Positions 9,389 through 18,900 of a stretch of DNA of 64,000 nt are shown here, piece after piece. Source of the DNA: Salinibacter altiplanensis (GTDB taxonomy: Bacteria > Bacteroidota > Rhodothermia > Rhodothermales > Salinibacteraceae); assembly GCF_002894645.1 (NCBI RefSeq), contig NZ_NCQY01000002.1, forward strand, positions 212,901 to 276,900. Direction: 5' to 3'. The notes under the pieces are model-generated. The model saw only the letters and a list, made by a program, of their open reading frames with translations, was not told where the DNA came from and did no database searches. Positions within the stretch are counted from its first letter, which is position 1. The number at the start of each line of letters is the position of its first letter. The position numbers were made by a program, and so were the translations under genes.

Positions 9389-9742
9389 ATGAAGGCCAAA
9401 AAAGACACGTTCTTTCTCGCTCCTCTGATGCTTGCGCTCTTTCTGTTGACGAGCGGATGTGCGGCAATCACTGGCGTACGGGGGGTCCCCCGCGGAACGA
9501 TTCTCACGGATGTACAGGGGCCCCAGTCGACCCAGAGCTTCGAAATGTCTGTCCAGGCCGGTGAACTCAAGAAGGGCACCTCTACCGCGGAGGGGTACCT
9601 TGGCCTCGTCGCACAGGGGGATGCCAGCATCCAGGCCGCCGCGAGGGATGCCGAAATCTCAGACATCCACCACGTAGACTTCAAGACGAGGAGCATTCTG
9701 GGCCTGTACGTGAAGCACACGACCGTCGTGTACGGCCGGTGA
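9389..9742 (+). CDS. TRL-family lipoprotein
   Basis: A 117-residue protein whose N-terminus is a lipoprotein signal (LMLALFLLTSGC, Cys about residue 20). The C-terminal half has the pattern of the TRL-like family: GYLGLVAQGDASIQAAARDA, then DIHHVDFKTRSILGLYVKHT. These proteins are small cell-envelope lipoproteins without a defined biochemical role. The frame is open upstream, but the ATG at 9389 puts the signal peptide at the true N-terminus. It follows the hybrid kinase on the same strand after about 220 bases, so it could be a target of that regulator; this is inference only. Confidence 0.85.
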   Translation: MKAKKDTFFLAPLMLALFLLTSGCAAITGVRGVPRGTILTDVQGPQSTQSFEMSVQAGELKKGTSTAEGYLGLVAQGDASIQAAARDAEISDIHHVDFKTRSILGLYVKHTTVVYGR

Positions 9743-10366
9743 CGTTTTCGAGGTGGGGCCCTTCTAGATGAGGGAAGCACATGATCTGAACTGGTGGGAT
9801 GAGCTGGTCCGTGGGACACACAGCAGTACATTTTCGGACGATTGAGAGAGCCCCAATGACTGTGGCAGACCACGCCACACGACAGAACTCTCATTGCAGG
9901 TCCTCCTGAGCGCCGGCGGAGGATCTTTCTGAACAAAGTGGACGCCTTCTCGACGCGGACTGCCGGAGGGTTCCGCTTTTTGCCGCCCCCGAAGAGATTT
10001 TCTGCCGAAGCACTCGGTCACTTCGTCCCCAGCACTTTCGGTCGCAGGCCACACCAGAATCGCCGATTGTAGAGCGGGAAGGGGGGACCTCGTACTGGTG
10101 AAGTTTCTGTTGTGGAGCTGGGCAGGAGACCGGTCTAGAAGAGGACGCCACCTCGAATACGGCTTAACCGATGAAAACAAACATAACACTTTGGAAATCA
10201 AGGTGTATGACGCAAATAACACAAATAAAATGAAATATAGATATAAGTACGAGAGAGTACAAAAAACACACAAAACTAAAATTTATAAGAATAAAATATG
10301 GTATGAAGGATAGGACGAAAAAATGCATCGACGAAAAATAAATAGACAACGTAAAGCTACAAAGTT
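9743..10366. other. Intergenic region with a strongly AT-rich patch
   Basis: No convincing gene. From about 10150 to 10366 the composition drops to roughly one third G+C (runs such as AACACAAATAAAATGAAATA), in sharp contrast to the rest of the window. Frames open on both strands in the patch give only Lys/Asn/Tyr-rich or Phe/Ile-rich translations, as expected from base composition alone. The patch ends exactly at the start of the next gene and probably serves as its promoter region, or marks a recent insertion boundary. Confidence 0.55.
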
Positions 10367-11452
10367 ATGGGCATTCCCACTCCTTTGGCACGAGACCAGC
10401 ACACGCTTCGAAGTGCTCTGCAGATTGTGACTGGAGAGGCCCCGACGCGCCGGGCCACCCAACACATTGTGCAGAAGTGTCATCGGATTGCTCGTGCTAC
10501 CCTTTGCCAGCAAAAAAGAACGAAGTCCCTCCGCGAAGATGTGCTGGGGGAGGATGTGGGGGATTTGGCGATGGACGCGGTTGCTGGCCTGTTTGAGCGG
10601 GATGACCAAGGCCGATTTCCTGAGCTGCGACGCTATTTCGAGGGACAGGTCTCTTCGGACTGTCCGGAGAAGCAGCTGATGGAGGACCTCCGACGCCTTG
10701 TTCAGAGTGCTGTCACCGACTGGCTGTTTGAGGCATACCGAACTGCGGATCGATCGCTTTCTAACCAAATCCGGGCCCTAAAACGAGCGATCGGCCAGCG
10801 AGAGGATGTTCGCTTACATCGTAGAGGATCGGTCCAGTGGGTCGAAATTGTGGAGGGACCTACGGAGACAGAGGCAGTGGGTAGGGCGTCCGGAACGGCC
10901 GCTCGCACAGGGCGTCCGATGCCGCTACAGACTCTGGAAGCCCACCTGACGAGTGCAGTCGCGGCGGCCCACTCAACGGAAGACCTCCTGGACGCGGCCC
11001 TTGATGCACTTAGGGGTCATTTCGACTACGAGGCTGCCTACCCGCTGACCCGTCTTGCCCAGGCCATGCGGGCGGCCCGCGTTCGCGTGCAGGCAGTGAC
11101 AGAACATCCCGGGATGAATGTGAGCCCGGAGCGTCCCCTCTTGCGTCCCGATGAGACGAAGCGATACATCGATCGCACTCTGAAGGCGCTGCGGTCCGAA
11201 AAGCGGGCCACCTACGTGAGGCAGAACAAGCTTACGGAACAGGCCTATGCCGCCTATTTCCAGGCGCTCTGCGACCGGCTCGAGGCCCGCTTCGTTCCGC
11301 CCGGAGATCCAGAGATGACCCATTTTGAGGCACTCTCGGAGCACCTTCCGCTCACGAAGGACGAGTACCGGATGGAGCATCGCGCCCGGTTTGAATACCT
11401 GGAGCGGCAGGCTCGTGAGGCCTTGATCGAACGCCTCAAAGAAGTCGTGTGA
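10367..11452 (+). CDS. Unrecognised protein, possible sigma-like regulator
   Basis: A 361-residue, largely helical, cytoplasmic-looking protein with no signal peptide or membrane segment. The N-terminal part (about residues 35-95: HIVQKCHRIARATL, then EDVGDLAMDAVAGLFERDDQ) and LRRLVQSAVTDWLFEAYR, with SNQIRALKRAI further on, loosely recall the helices of divergent sigma-70-like proteins, but I cannot confirm this. The C-terminal half is charged and helical. It is the first gene after the AT-rich patch and begins a same-strand series with the next two unrecognised genes. The start at 10367 is the first in-frame ATG after the patch. Confidence 0.7.
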   Translation: MGIPTPLARDQHTLRSALQIVTGEAPTRRATQHIVQKCHRIARATLCQQKRTKSLREDVLGEDVGDLAMDAVAGLFERDDQGRFPELRRYFEGQVSSDCPEKQLMEDLRRLVQSAVTDWLFEAYRTADRSLSNQIRALKRAIGQREDVRLHRRGSVQWVEIVEGPTETEAVGRASGTAARTGRPMPLQTLEAHLTSAVAAAHSTEDLLDAALDALRGHFDYEAAYPLTRLAQAMRAARVRVQAVTEHPGMNVSPERPLLRPDETKRYIDRTLKALRSEKRATYVRQNKLTEQAYAAYFQALCDRLEARFVPPGDPEMTHFEALSEHLPLTKDEYRMEHRARFEYLERQAREALIERLKEVV

Positions 11453-11697
11453 AGACGTTTCTGCTTGCGGAGACCCGCACGTGAGGAGTTCTTTGGGGGG
11501 TGCTTTTGGAGGTCGCGGGTGTAGGTGGATCCTGGAAGAAGGGGATCCTCAAGGAGATTGGAGACGTTTTCAGCAAGTGATTCCAGTCGGAAGGAAACAT
11601 GTAGTACCACTCTGCTACTGGATAAGCAGACCTTCTGAGAGCAGCGGATCATGCCCCTGAGGAGTCCCAATGTCCCTCGAATCGGACCGGTGCGACC

Positions 11698-12645
11698 GTG
11701 ACCTCTGATGATGAGCGACGTATCGAGTGCTTTGTTCGCCGGCCAGAGGATATGGTGGAAGACGAACGGCAGCGGGCAAAGCAGTTGGTGAATGAAGATC
11801 GGGGAGCGGCCCTGTACGCCGAGTTTCTTCGGGACTTCTACGATCGGTTTGGCGAAGAGCGTCCGACCGACCCTCGTGTGGATGCGTTCGTGGATGCCCT
11901 CTTTCAGGAAGAGGTTGCCGAGGCACCGGAGAATGAGACGGCTACGGTGATTCCCGTTTCGTCCCACAATTCTGGCCTGCAGGCCCGTCCCACAGTGCTC
12001 GCCGCCGATGCTCCGCCGCCCAGAAGTCCGGCAGTGGCGGACAGTGCGGGAAACCGATTTGTAGACCTTGCCTCCCTTTCGTCCGACGGCGAAGGGGTGC
12101 TCGTTCGTGTGGTTGGGGACCGGCAGACCGGACACGGTCGACTCTACGTACTGTCTGCATCGGGGGACAAGACGCAGCGCGGGGAGGCGTACGCAGTGGT
12201 GTCGTTCCCCGAACTTGGCCGCGACATCTTGACCGATGAAGAGGGACGGGCGTCGTTTGAGCTTCGAATCGGCCCCGAGGTGGAGAACCTGAGGCGGAGC
12301 AGCCTTGAGAAATGGACAGGGATCTCCGCTGTGGTGCGTCGTCCCGTCGCCTCGGCGGAGGTTCGGCCGAAGGGAACGGCGATGCTTCCGGCGTCGGGTC
12401 CTCCGCCGGAAGAGAATTCTGAGTCGGAGGATGCGCCCCGTCATGGAGCAGGCGCCCGGCTGATCTGTCGGCACCACGGAGCCCGGCTCAGTCTCAGTCT
12501 CGGACCTGCAGAGACCGATGAGCCCGTCTTGCTTGGGGTGTCGAGTCCAGGGGCGGACTCGTTTCTCGTGTCCCTTCGATCGGGGGCGCCGGAGCCGGCC
12601 CCGATCCCGTCTGGGAAGCGTCTGGTGCTCCGGCTCTACGAATGA
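11698..12645 (+). CDS. Unrecognised acidic protein, possibly anti-sigma-like
   Basis: A 315-residue protein starting at a GTG. The first 70 residues are charged and helical (RRIECFVRRPEDMVEDER, then GAALYAEFLRDFYDRFGEE), an arrangement seen at the N-terminus of some anti-sigma factors, but without a zinc motif. A disordered Pro/Ala-rich linker (about 85-120) leads to a beta-rich C-terminal part (EAYAVVSFPELG, GRASFELRIG, GKRLVLRLYE). No membrane segment is present. It lies between the possible sigma-like gene and the membrane protein at 12757, and the three may work together. The function is unknown. Confidence 0.65.
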   Translation: MTSDDERRIECFVRRPEDMVEDERQRAKQLVNEDRGAALYAEFLRDFYDRFGEERPTDPRVDAFVDALFQEEVAEAPENETATVIPVSSHNSGLQARPTVLAADAPPPRSPAVADSAGNRFVDLASLSSDGEGVLVRVVGDRQTGHGRLYVLSASGDKTQRGEAYAVVSFPELGRDILTDEEGRASFELRIGPEVENLRRSSLEKWTGISAVVRRPVASAEVRPKGTAMLPASGPPPEENSESEDAPRHGAGARLICRHHGARLSLSLGPAETDEPVLLGVSSPGADSFLVSLRSGAPEPAPIPSGKRLVLRLYE

Positions 12646-12756
12646 ACGTGGCGCCCAGCCGGTCTCGGGGATATCTCCGCGCGGACCGAAGACTGAAAGA
12701 TAGGGCGCGGAAGAGACGAGCCTTGTGCCTGTGCATTTGAACGCCTTCCTAGCCCC

Positions 12757-15189
12757 GTGAGACCGCCCGAGCCGACGGGCCGAGAGGCCCATTTCCGTCG
12801 TCTCCGCGAGATGATCGATGGCCCGGTATCCGGCCGATGGGCTGTTGTGGAAGCGCAGTTGTTTCTGGCCCGTCTGGATCCCAAAGGGCCCGAGATGGAG
12901 TCCTATCTCCTGTCGCTGATGGAGCCGCTCTCGGCACTAACTGAGGCCCTCGACCCGGTCGGTCTGCCACTGGGGCCCCCGGTTCAGCTTGCGGACCAAC
13001 TCGCTGAGGCGCGAACGGCAGGAGGAGCGCTTGCGGGGCTTCCCCCCTTGCGGCGAACCGAAGTAGCACTTCGCCGGCGGGCGGCCCTGCTGTACGCTTA
13101 CGCCGGGTCGATGAAGAAAGCCCTCCGGCAGCTCGTGAAGTGCGATGGAGTCCCTGATGATCTCTCCGAAAGCGTCCGCGCCGCACGAGGCCCCAAGAAC
13201 GGAGGGGAGTCGTCCGGGCGGGTGTCTCCCCAGCGGCGTCTCCAGAAGATGCGGCAAGAGGAAAAGAGGGAGGGTCTGGAGCTCGAACTGGAGTGGCTTC
13301 TGGATCACTGGGCGCTAACGCCCCCGGAGGAAGAGAGGGGGCATGGGGCCTGGGTGCCGGTCGTCGAGCGGCTTCCTGCCTGGGCTCGGGGGACTCGTGA
13401 AAGGTCCGATCCATGTTCGCACGAGGTCGGCGCCCTGCGGCGCGTGCTTGTTGACCTTCGAGGGGCTGTCGCCACGTCGCCGGGTGGGGACGCCTCGGTG
13501 TCTGCAGACGAAGACCGTCTGTGGACAGGAGGCGCGCTCCATGCCAATTCAAAGAGCGTGGTTGAGGAACCGCTGGCTGCGGCCCGCGCATGGATCGACC
13601 GTGAGCATCCCACCCTTCGCGGACGATACCTGGAGGGACGCCTCGCCTTCGATTGGGCCTGCCTCCGACGGGAGGGACGGTCGGCCGGCCTTCCGATCGC
13701 CTCGCTCTTCTACACGTCTGCCCTGGAGGAGGCTGGGCACCGGCAACGACTGGTCCTACGGCCGGACGCGGCGTTCACTGGGGCTGTTTCTTCGGGCAGT
13801 GGGCCCGGCCCTCCCCGGCAGAAATCACCGAATCGCGAGGGAGAGGCCGTCCGCCCCGTCAGCGAGCAAGGACTATCCATCAAGGTACGGACGGCCTTCT
13901 TCTCCCCGCAGGAGACCTTGGCGGTACCGGCGGCGCAGGAGGCGCAGGCCCGTCGGATTCTGGATCGCCTCCGAGACCGCCATCCCCACGGGGCCCTAGA
14001 CGTCGTTGGGGTCTCGGAGCTCCGGAACGTTATGAACCACCGACGACTGACGACGCGGATCGAAACCGGTTGGCTGCGTCATGCGGCGCGGTGCCTCCGG
14101 GCACGGCGCGGACCGGTGTTTGCCGGAGCCGTGATCGCCGTTCTCGTGCTGACACTCGGGGTCCTCCTGTATGGGCCCCTCGACAAAACGCCCGCAACGG
14201 CCGACTTCGAGGGCGAGCAGATGATCGTCAAAAACGCCGGTGGGTCGGCAATTGAGCGGATTTCGGTCGGGGCCAAGGTGGTCCGGCGAGCCAACGATCC
14301 GACCCGCCGGTACCGTGCGTTTGCCTTTCACGACGTCACCGGCGACGGTCGAAAGGAAATTTGCTGGGGCCAGAACACGCCCCAGTCCGATGATCGGGAT
14401 TTTGTGGCCTGCAAGGAAGTGGGAGCCAATGAGCCGCTCTGGCACTTTTCGCTGGACAGCCTTGCGGCACCGTTTCCGAACAAGCCGGCCGTGCGGGCTG
14501 GGCAATACACGGCCTCCGGCATGACCATCGGGGACTTCACAGGGGACGACCGGCCGGAGGTGTACGTTACAACTGCGCATCAGCCCTACTTTCCCTCTCT
14601 GTTCCTTCAGCTCGACGCACGGACGGGCGAGGAGATGGGGCGGTACCTGCACCCTGGTCACTTCAAGGTTGGACCGGTCCCGGTCGACCTAGACGGGGAC
14701 GGACCCGAAGAGCTTTTGATCGGCGGGCACACGAATGCCTACGACCAGGCCGCCCTCGCGGTGCTTGACCCGGACCGTGTCGAGGGCCATGGTCCGGTTA
14801 CGCCGGAGTACGCTGTGTCTAGTCACGATCGTGCCACCGAGCGGGCCTACCTCCGGTTCCCCCGAACGAAGGTGGGAGCCGCGCAGGGCAATGGAATTTC
14901 AATGGTGCGGAGGATTCGGGTTCGGGAGGGGGGGCGGATCGAGGTCCAGGTCCGGGAGGGATACGTTGGAAGTTCCGAACAGAGAGGGGAAGCATACATC
15001 CTTGTTTGCTTCGATCGATCCCTCCGTCCCGAGTCGGTGGGCACATCATCCCAGTACGATCGCCTCGCCGACACCCTTGCCCAGCGGGGCACGATCGGTG
15101 AGGTTCCCGACGCGGACTACTTCGAGTCCTACCAGGGGCACCTACGGTACTGGACAGGGGGGAAGTGGCAGGCCGAAAACAAGCGGTGA
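12757..15189 (+). CDS. Single-pass membrane protein with FG-GAP-like extracellular repeats
   Basis: An 810-residue protein starting at GTG. The first ~440 residues are mostly helical and soluble, with no recognised fold. A single membrane helix follows (about 452-472, FAGAVIAVLVLTLGVLLYG). The C-terminal ~330 residues contain calcium-binding-loop repeats of the FG-GAP/VCBS type: FHDVTGDGRKEICWG, IGDFTGDDRPEVYV and VPVDLDGDGPEELLIGG. The layout (cytoplasmic domain, helix, beta-propeller-like exterior) suits a sensor or anchor. It ends a same-strand trio with the two unrecognised genes upstream. No homologue comes to mind with the same N-terminal half. Confidence 0.7.
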   Translation: MRPPEPTGREAHFRRLREMIDGPVSGRWAVVEAQLFLARLDPKGPEMESYLLSLMEPLSALTEALDPVGLPLGPPVQLADQLAEARTAGGALAGLPPLRRTEVALRRRAALLYAYAGSMKKALRQLVKCDGVPDDLSESVRAARGPKNGGESSGRVSPQRRLQKMRQEEKREGLELELEWLLDHWALTPPEEERGHGAWVPVVERLPAWARGTRERSDPCSHEVGALRRVLVDLRGAVATSPGGDASVSADEDRLWTGGALHANSKSVVEEPLAAARAWIDREHPTLRGRYLEGRLAFDWACLRREGRSAGLPIASLFYTSALEEAGHRQRLVLRPDAAFTGAVSSGSGPGPPRQKSPNREGEAVRPVSEQGLSIKVRTAFFSPQETLAVPAAQEAQARRILDRLRDRHPHGALDVVGVSELRNVMNHRRLTTRIETGWLRHAARCLRARRGPVFAGAVIAVLVLTLGVLLYGPLDKTPATADFEGEQMIVKNAGGSAIERISVGAKVVRRANDPTRRYRAFAFHDVTGDGRKEICWGQNTPQSDDRDFVACKEVGANEPLWHFSLDSLAAPFPNKPAVRAGQYTASGMTIGDFTGDDRPEVYVTTAHQPYFPSLFLQLDARTGEEMGRYLHPGHFKVGPVPVDLDGDGPEELLIGGHTNAYDQAALAVLDPDRVEGHGPVTPEYAVSSHDRATERAYLRFPRTKVGAAQGNGISMVRRIRVREGGRIEVQVREGYVGSSEQRGEAYILVCFDRSLRPESVGTSSQYDRLADTLAQRGTIGEVPDADYFESYQGHLRYWTGGKWQAENKR

Positions 15190-15320
15190 CTGCTTTCCTG
15201 AAAGAGTTTCTGGACGGAAGTGGGCAAACCGTCTCCTATCGAACATAGAAGCATTCTGGCCAAAATATTCGGGGCCCCCTTGCTGCTGCGTGATTTTCTC
15301 GTGTCGATTAACGCGATATT

Positions 15321-15328
15321 TACATTTG
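15321..15328 (+). promoter_or_regulatory. Possible -7 element of Bacteroidota type
   Basis: TACATTTG fits the Bacteroidota -7 consensus TAnnTTTG, in a locally AT-rich stretch about 120 bases before the lipoprotein gene. I see no convincing -33 TTTG at the right distance, so this is a weak call. Confidence 0.3.
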
Positions 15329-15450
15329 GGATGGAGAAGGCGTTCAGCGGCCAGCCCGGGACGAAAGGAATTAATGCATAGAAACAGTGGGTTGGTTATT
15401 GCACACCACAGTTCAGCTCTTCTCGGGAAGACCGAAGATACTTCGGACTG

Positions 15451-15837
15451 ATGCCTTTCGACACGACTCGTCTATTTCATGCTGGTTCTACTGCTTTCTG
15501 TCTTGCATTCTGCAGCTTGGTCCTCCTCGGGTGTTCCGGAGAGGCGGAGCTTACGGCTGAGCAGAAGCAAAAACTTGATGCTCAATTGCAACGGATTGTC
15601 CTGGATGGGGCGAACCCAGGGCATCAGGGACCTGCACGCGACGACGGATCGGCGGTGCACAGTGTGCTTGTGCGGTCTGATGACCCGGAATCGCTTGTGA
15701 AAGCGGGCTTCTCCATCAACAGCGTTTCTGGAACAGTTGCGACGGCACGCTGGACAGTGGAAGAGATCCGCAGGGCGGCCCAGCAGGAGTCCGTGCGCAT
15801 GATTGAGTCTTCGGGACAGGCAGAAGCGCATCAGTAG
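15451..15837 (+). CDS. Lipoprotein resembling a free-standing subtilase propeptide
   Basis: A 128-residue protein with a lipoprotein signal (FCSLVLLGC, Cys about 28). The mature part is homologous by eye to the propeptide of the subtilase encoded next. LTAEQKQKLDAQLQRIV aligns with LTDAEKSRLDTRFRSVI of the protease, and VKAGFSINSVSGTVATARW aligns with RAAGVSINSVQPDFVTAQV. The spacing between these blocks is also similar. Propeptides of this I9-like kind fold and inhibit their protease, so a separate lipidated copy could be an inhibitor or chaperone in trans. The gene ends about 106 bases before the protease ATG, same strand. Confidence 0.8.
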   Translation: MPFDTTRLFHAGSTAFCLAFCSLVLLGCSGEAELTAEQKQKLDAQLQRIVLDGANPGHQGPARDDGSAVHSVLVRSDDPESLVKAGFSINSVSGTVATARWTVEEIRRAAQQESVRMIESSGQAEAHQ

Positions 15838-15943
15838 CATTTGAGATCCGGAGAGCCGAAAGCCCGAGGGGCTGAAAGAGATGGGACGTCAATTCCAGTG
15901 TCTCCTATTTTCGTTCTCTGCCTCAGTTATTTTCAACTCTACC

Positions 15944-18900
15944 ATGTCTTTCGGGTCACGTCGACTGCAAGCATATGCGTTTTCCGTTCTCTTCGCCGGA
16001 TTGCTCCTTTCAGCGACATCGGCGGTGGGGCAGGCGCTAACGGACGCGGAAAAGTCACGGCTGGACACGCGCTTCCGGTCGGTCATTGCGAAAGAGAATC
16101 CCGACGCTGGCCTGACGGCCGCGGGCGTAACTCCAGAGCCCTTGAGGAACCAGGGGCGCGCGAAGCGCGGCCAGACGCGGTATGGGGCAGCCATCTACAC
16201 CAGTGATGTGCAGGCAGTGCGTGCAGCTGGGGTCTCCATTAACTCGGTCCAGCCCGACTTCGTCACGGCCCAGGTGTCGTCCTCCGACCTGCTGACACTG
16301 GCGAGACTGGATGCGGTGCGGTGGGTAGATGCCGGGACTCAGTTGCAGCCCACCAATGACATAACGGGGGGCGAAACGGGGGCTGAGACACTGCGGGATG
16401 GGTTCCTCAATGGCACCAGCTACACAGGAAGTGGAACAATGGTTTGCGTCATTGACAGTGGTGTTGACTGGGAACACGAAGACTTTCGAACCGGGAGCAG
16501 CCTTGCGAACAGCAAGATTGAGTACATTTGGGATCAGACCCTGAGCCCTCAGTCAGGCGAGCAGGATCCCTCGAACCGGGGGGGAGACTTTTCCGGGTTC
16601 AGCTATGGCGTCGAGTATAGCAAGAGCGACATTGAAAGCTCCATAGGTGCGAGCGCCCCCGATGTGCGAAGTGAAGATACGACCGGACACGGGACGCACG
16701 TGGCGGGAACTGCTGTGTCGACCGGAAATGCACACCCCGATGAGAAATACAAGGGCATGGCACCGGGGGCTGACCTGATCGTCGTGAAGGCGGGGAATGA
16801 AAGGTTTTCTTTCAACAATGTCATCGACGGAATGAATTACTGCGGGGAGGTGGCCGACGATCAGGGGAAGCCGGTCGTCGTGAACATGAGCCTCGGAAGC
16901 CCTGCAGGCCCACACGATGGAACGAGTAACGTGGCACGGGCGGTGGATGCGTTTGCCGGAAGTGGACAGCTACCCGTCGTCTCGGCCGGGAATGATGGGA
17001 ACAGTGGCATGCACCTTCGGCAGAGCGTGCAGGCAGGTGCCAGTACGTCGTTCAACTTTGAGGTCGGCAGCTTCACGCCTCAGTCCGGATCGGGCAACGA
17101 CGACGCTCAGTTTGACATCTGGTTCGATACGGCCGATAGCCTCGAAGTTACGGTGGCGGGTCCGAATGGGGCAAGTCACACGGTTCCCTCGGATAGTTCG
17201 TCTGTTGCGGACACCCCCGACGGCGCAATTTCGATCAGCAATCAGGTGAGTGGCCTAAACGGGGATCGACGGGTTCAAGTCCGGGTGTTCGATCAAGATG
17301 CCAGCACGCCCCCCGTACAGGGCACCTGGACGGTCTCGATTGCTGACAATTCCGGGAATGGGAACGGGTTTCACGCCTGGTTCTACGACCGAAATCTTGG
17401 AACCAACGCTGCCCAGTCGCCAGTCCTTGTGGAGGGAAATGAAGTGTCAGCGTCTCCGCAGGAGTTTGCGGCCGACTACGTCCAGGGAGGCGACGGGCGG
17501 TACACCATCGGGACGCCCGGGACGGCGACGAGTGCGCTCACCGTGGGGGCCTGGACACACCGGTGGCGCTGGCGCGACATAAATGGAAACAACCTTCTGT
17601 GGAACAACAACTTCGATCGCACCGACAACATTGCCGTCTTCAGCAGCGTGGGGCCTCGCCGAGACGGAACTCTGAAGCCTGAAGTTGCGGCGCCCGGCCG
17701 AGCGACCGCTTCGGCGCTGTCTTCCGATGATCAATCTGCGGCGTCTCAACTCACGCTTCCCGGCGGAGAGCACGTGTTAAAGAATGGAACGAGCATGGCT
17801 TCGCCGGCGACCGCGGGGGCGGCCGCCCTTCTTTTTCAGGAAGACGGGTCCTTGTCTGGTGCTCAAATCAAGAGTCTCTTCACCAACCAGGCGACGAGGG
17901 ATGATTTCACTGGGGCGACCCCGAACAATACGTGGGGCCACGGCAAGCTGGACGTGTTTCGGGCCATGGCTGAACTCACAGGGAGCAAGGTGCCGGAGCG
18001 AGAGTTGCTGGCCTACGACGAAAATGCTCCTACCAGCAGCCGGAGTAGTGAAATCCTCGGGGGAAGCAACGCCGAGAAGCTGGCCGTTCGGATTACGCCG
18101 AGCATTGGCGGGTCAATGACCGGCGCTCTTGTGCATCTCGGACGTGGGAATGCCAATCAGCTTACTGATTCGCTGAATGTGGAGGTGTGGGACGATGATG
18201 GCAACGGACGTCCGGGGACGAAGCAGGGAAACACGGTGAAGGTCGTGCCGTCGACCCTGGCGGAGCACGCCTGGAATTACATCCCGCTGTCCGGTACGGG
18301 GGCATCCGTCGCAGAGAACACGGACTACCACCTGGTCATCTACCCCGATGATCCGTCCGGGACCCTTGAGGTCTACGCTGAGACACAGTCGGTGGACGGG
18401 CGATCCTCGATTATGACCGGCGGCTCCTCGAACCGCTTGCGGCACCAAGCGGCGGACGACCCGGACGAAGTGGTGGCGCCAAAGTCGGGGGCGACGCAGG
18501 GTTCGTGGGGTCCGTTAAGTGGAAAAGATCTGGCCGTGCGGGGCTTCGTGAGTTCGACTCAGCCCACCGACCTGGCCGTAGACATTTCCTCGCTGGACTT
18601 CAAACTGCTCGACTATCCGAGGCTGCCGACGCCCGTGCAGACCGTCACGACTGTGAGCGTGGAGAACAACGGCGAACCGGTCAAGAACCTGACAGCCAAT
18701 GACTTTGCCCTCGCCGAAGACGGGGCGAACATCTCCATCGGGGCGTCCAGTCAGCAAAGTTGTGCGATTACCCCTCCCGGGCAGGGCCTCAACCGACGCC
18801 TGGCGGATATTGTCTTCATCGTCGACAACAGTGGGAGCATGGGGTTCGAGCAGGACGATGTCGTGCAAAACATTGAGGACTTCGTCGACGAACTCCGGGC

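Noticed and set aside
10164-10349. Minus-strand frame of 61 codons giving a very hydrophobic peptide
   Set aside because: It lies in the AT-rich patch; TTT/ATT codons arise from composition. There is no partner or ribosome-binding site.
17268-17290. GGGTTCAAGTCC resembling a tRNA T-arm
   Set aside because: It lies within the coding region of the giant protease, and no acceptor stem or anticodon arm fits around it.
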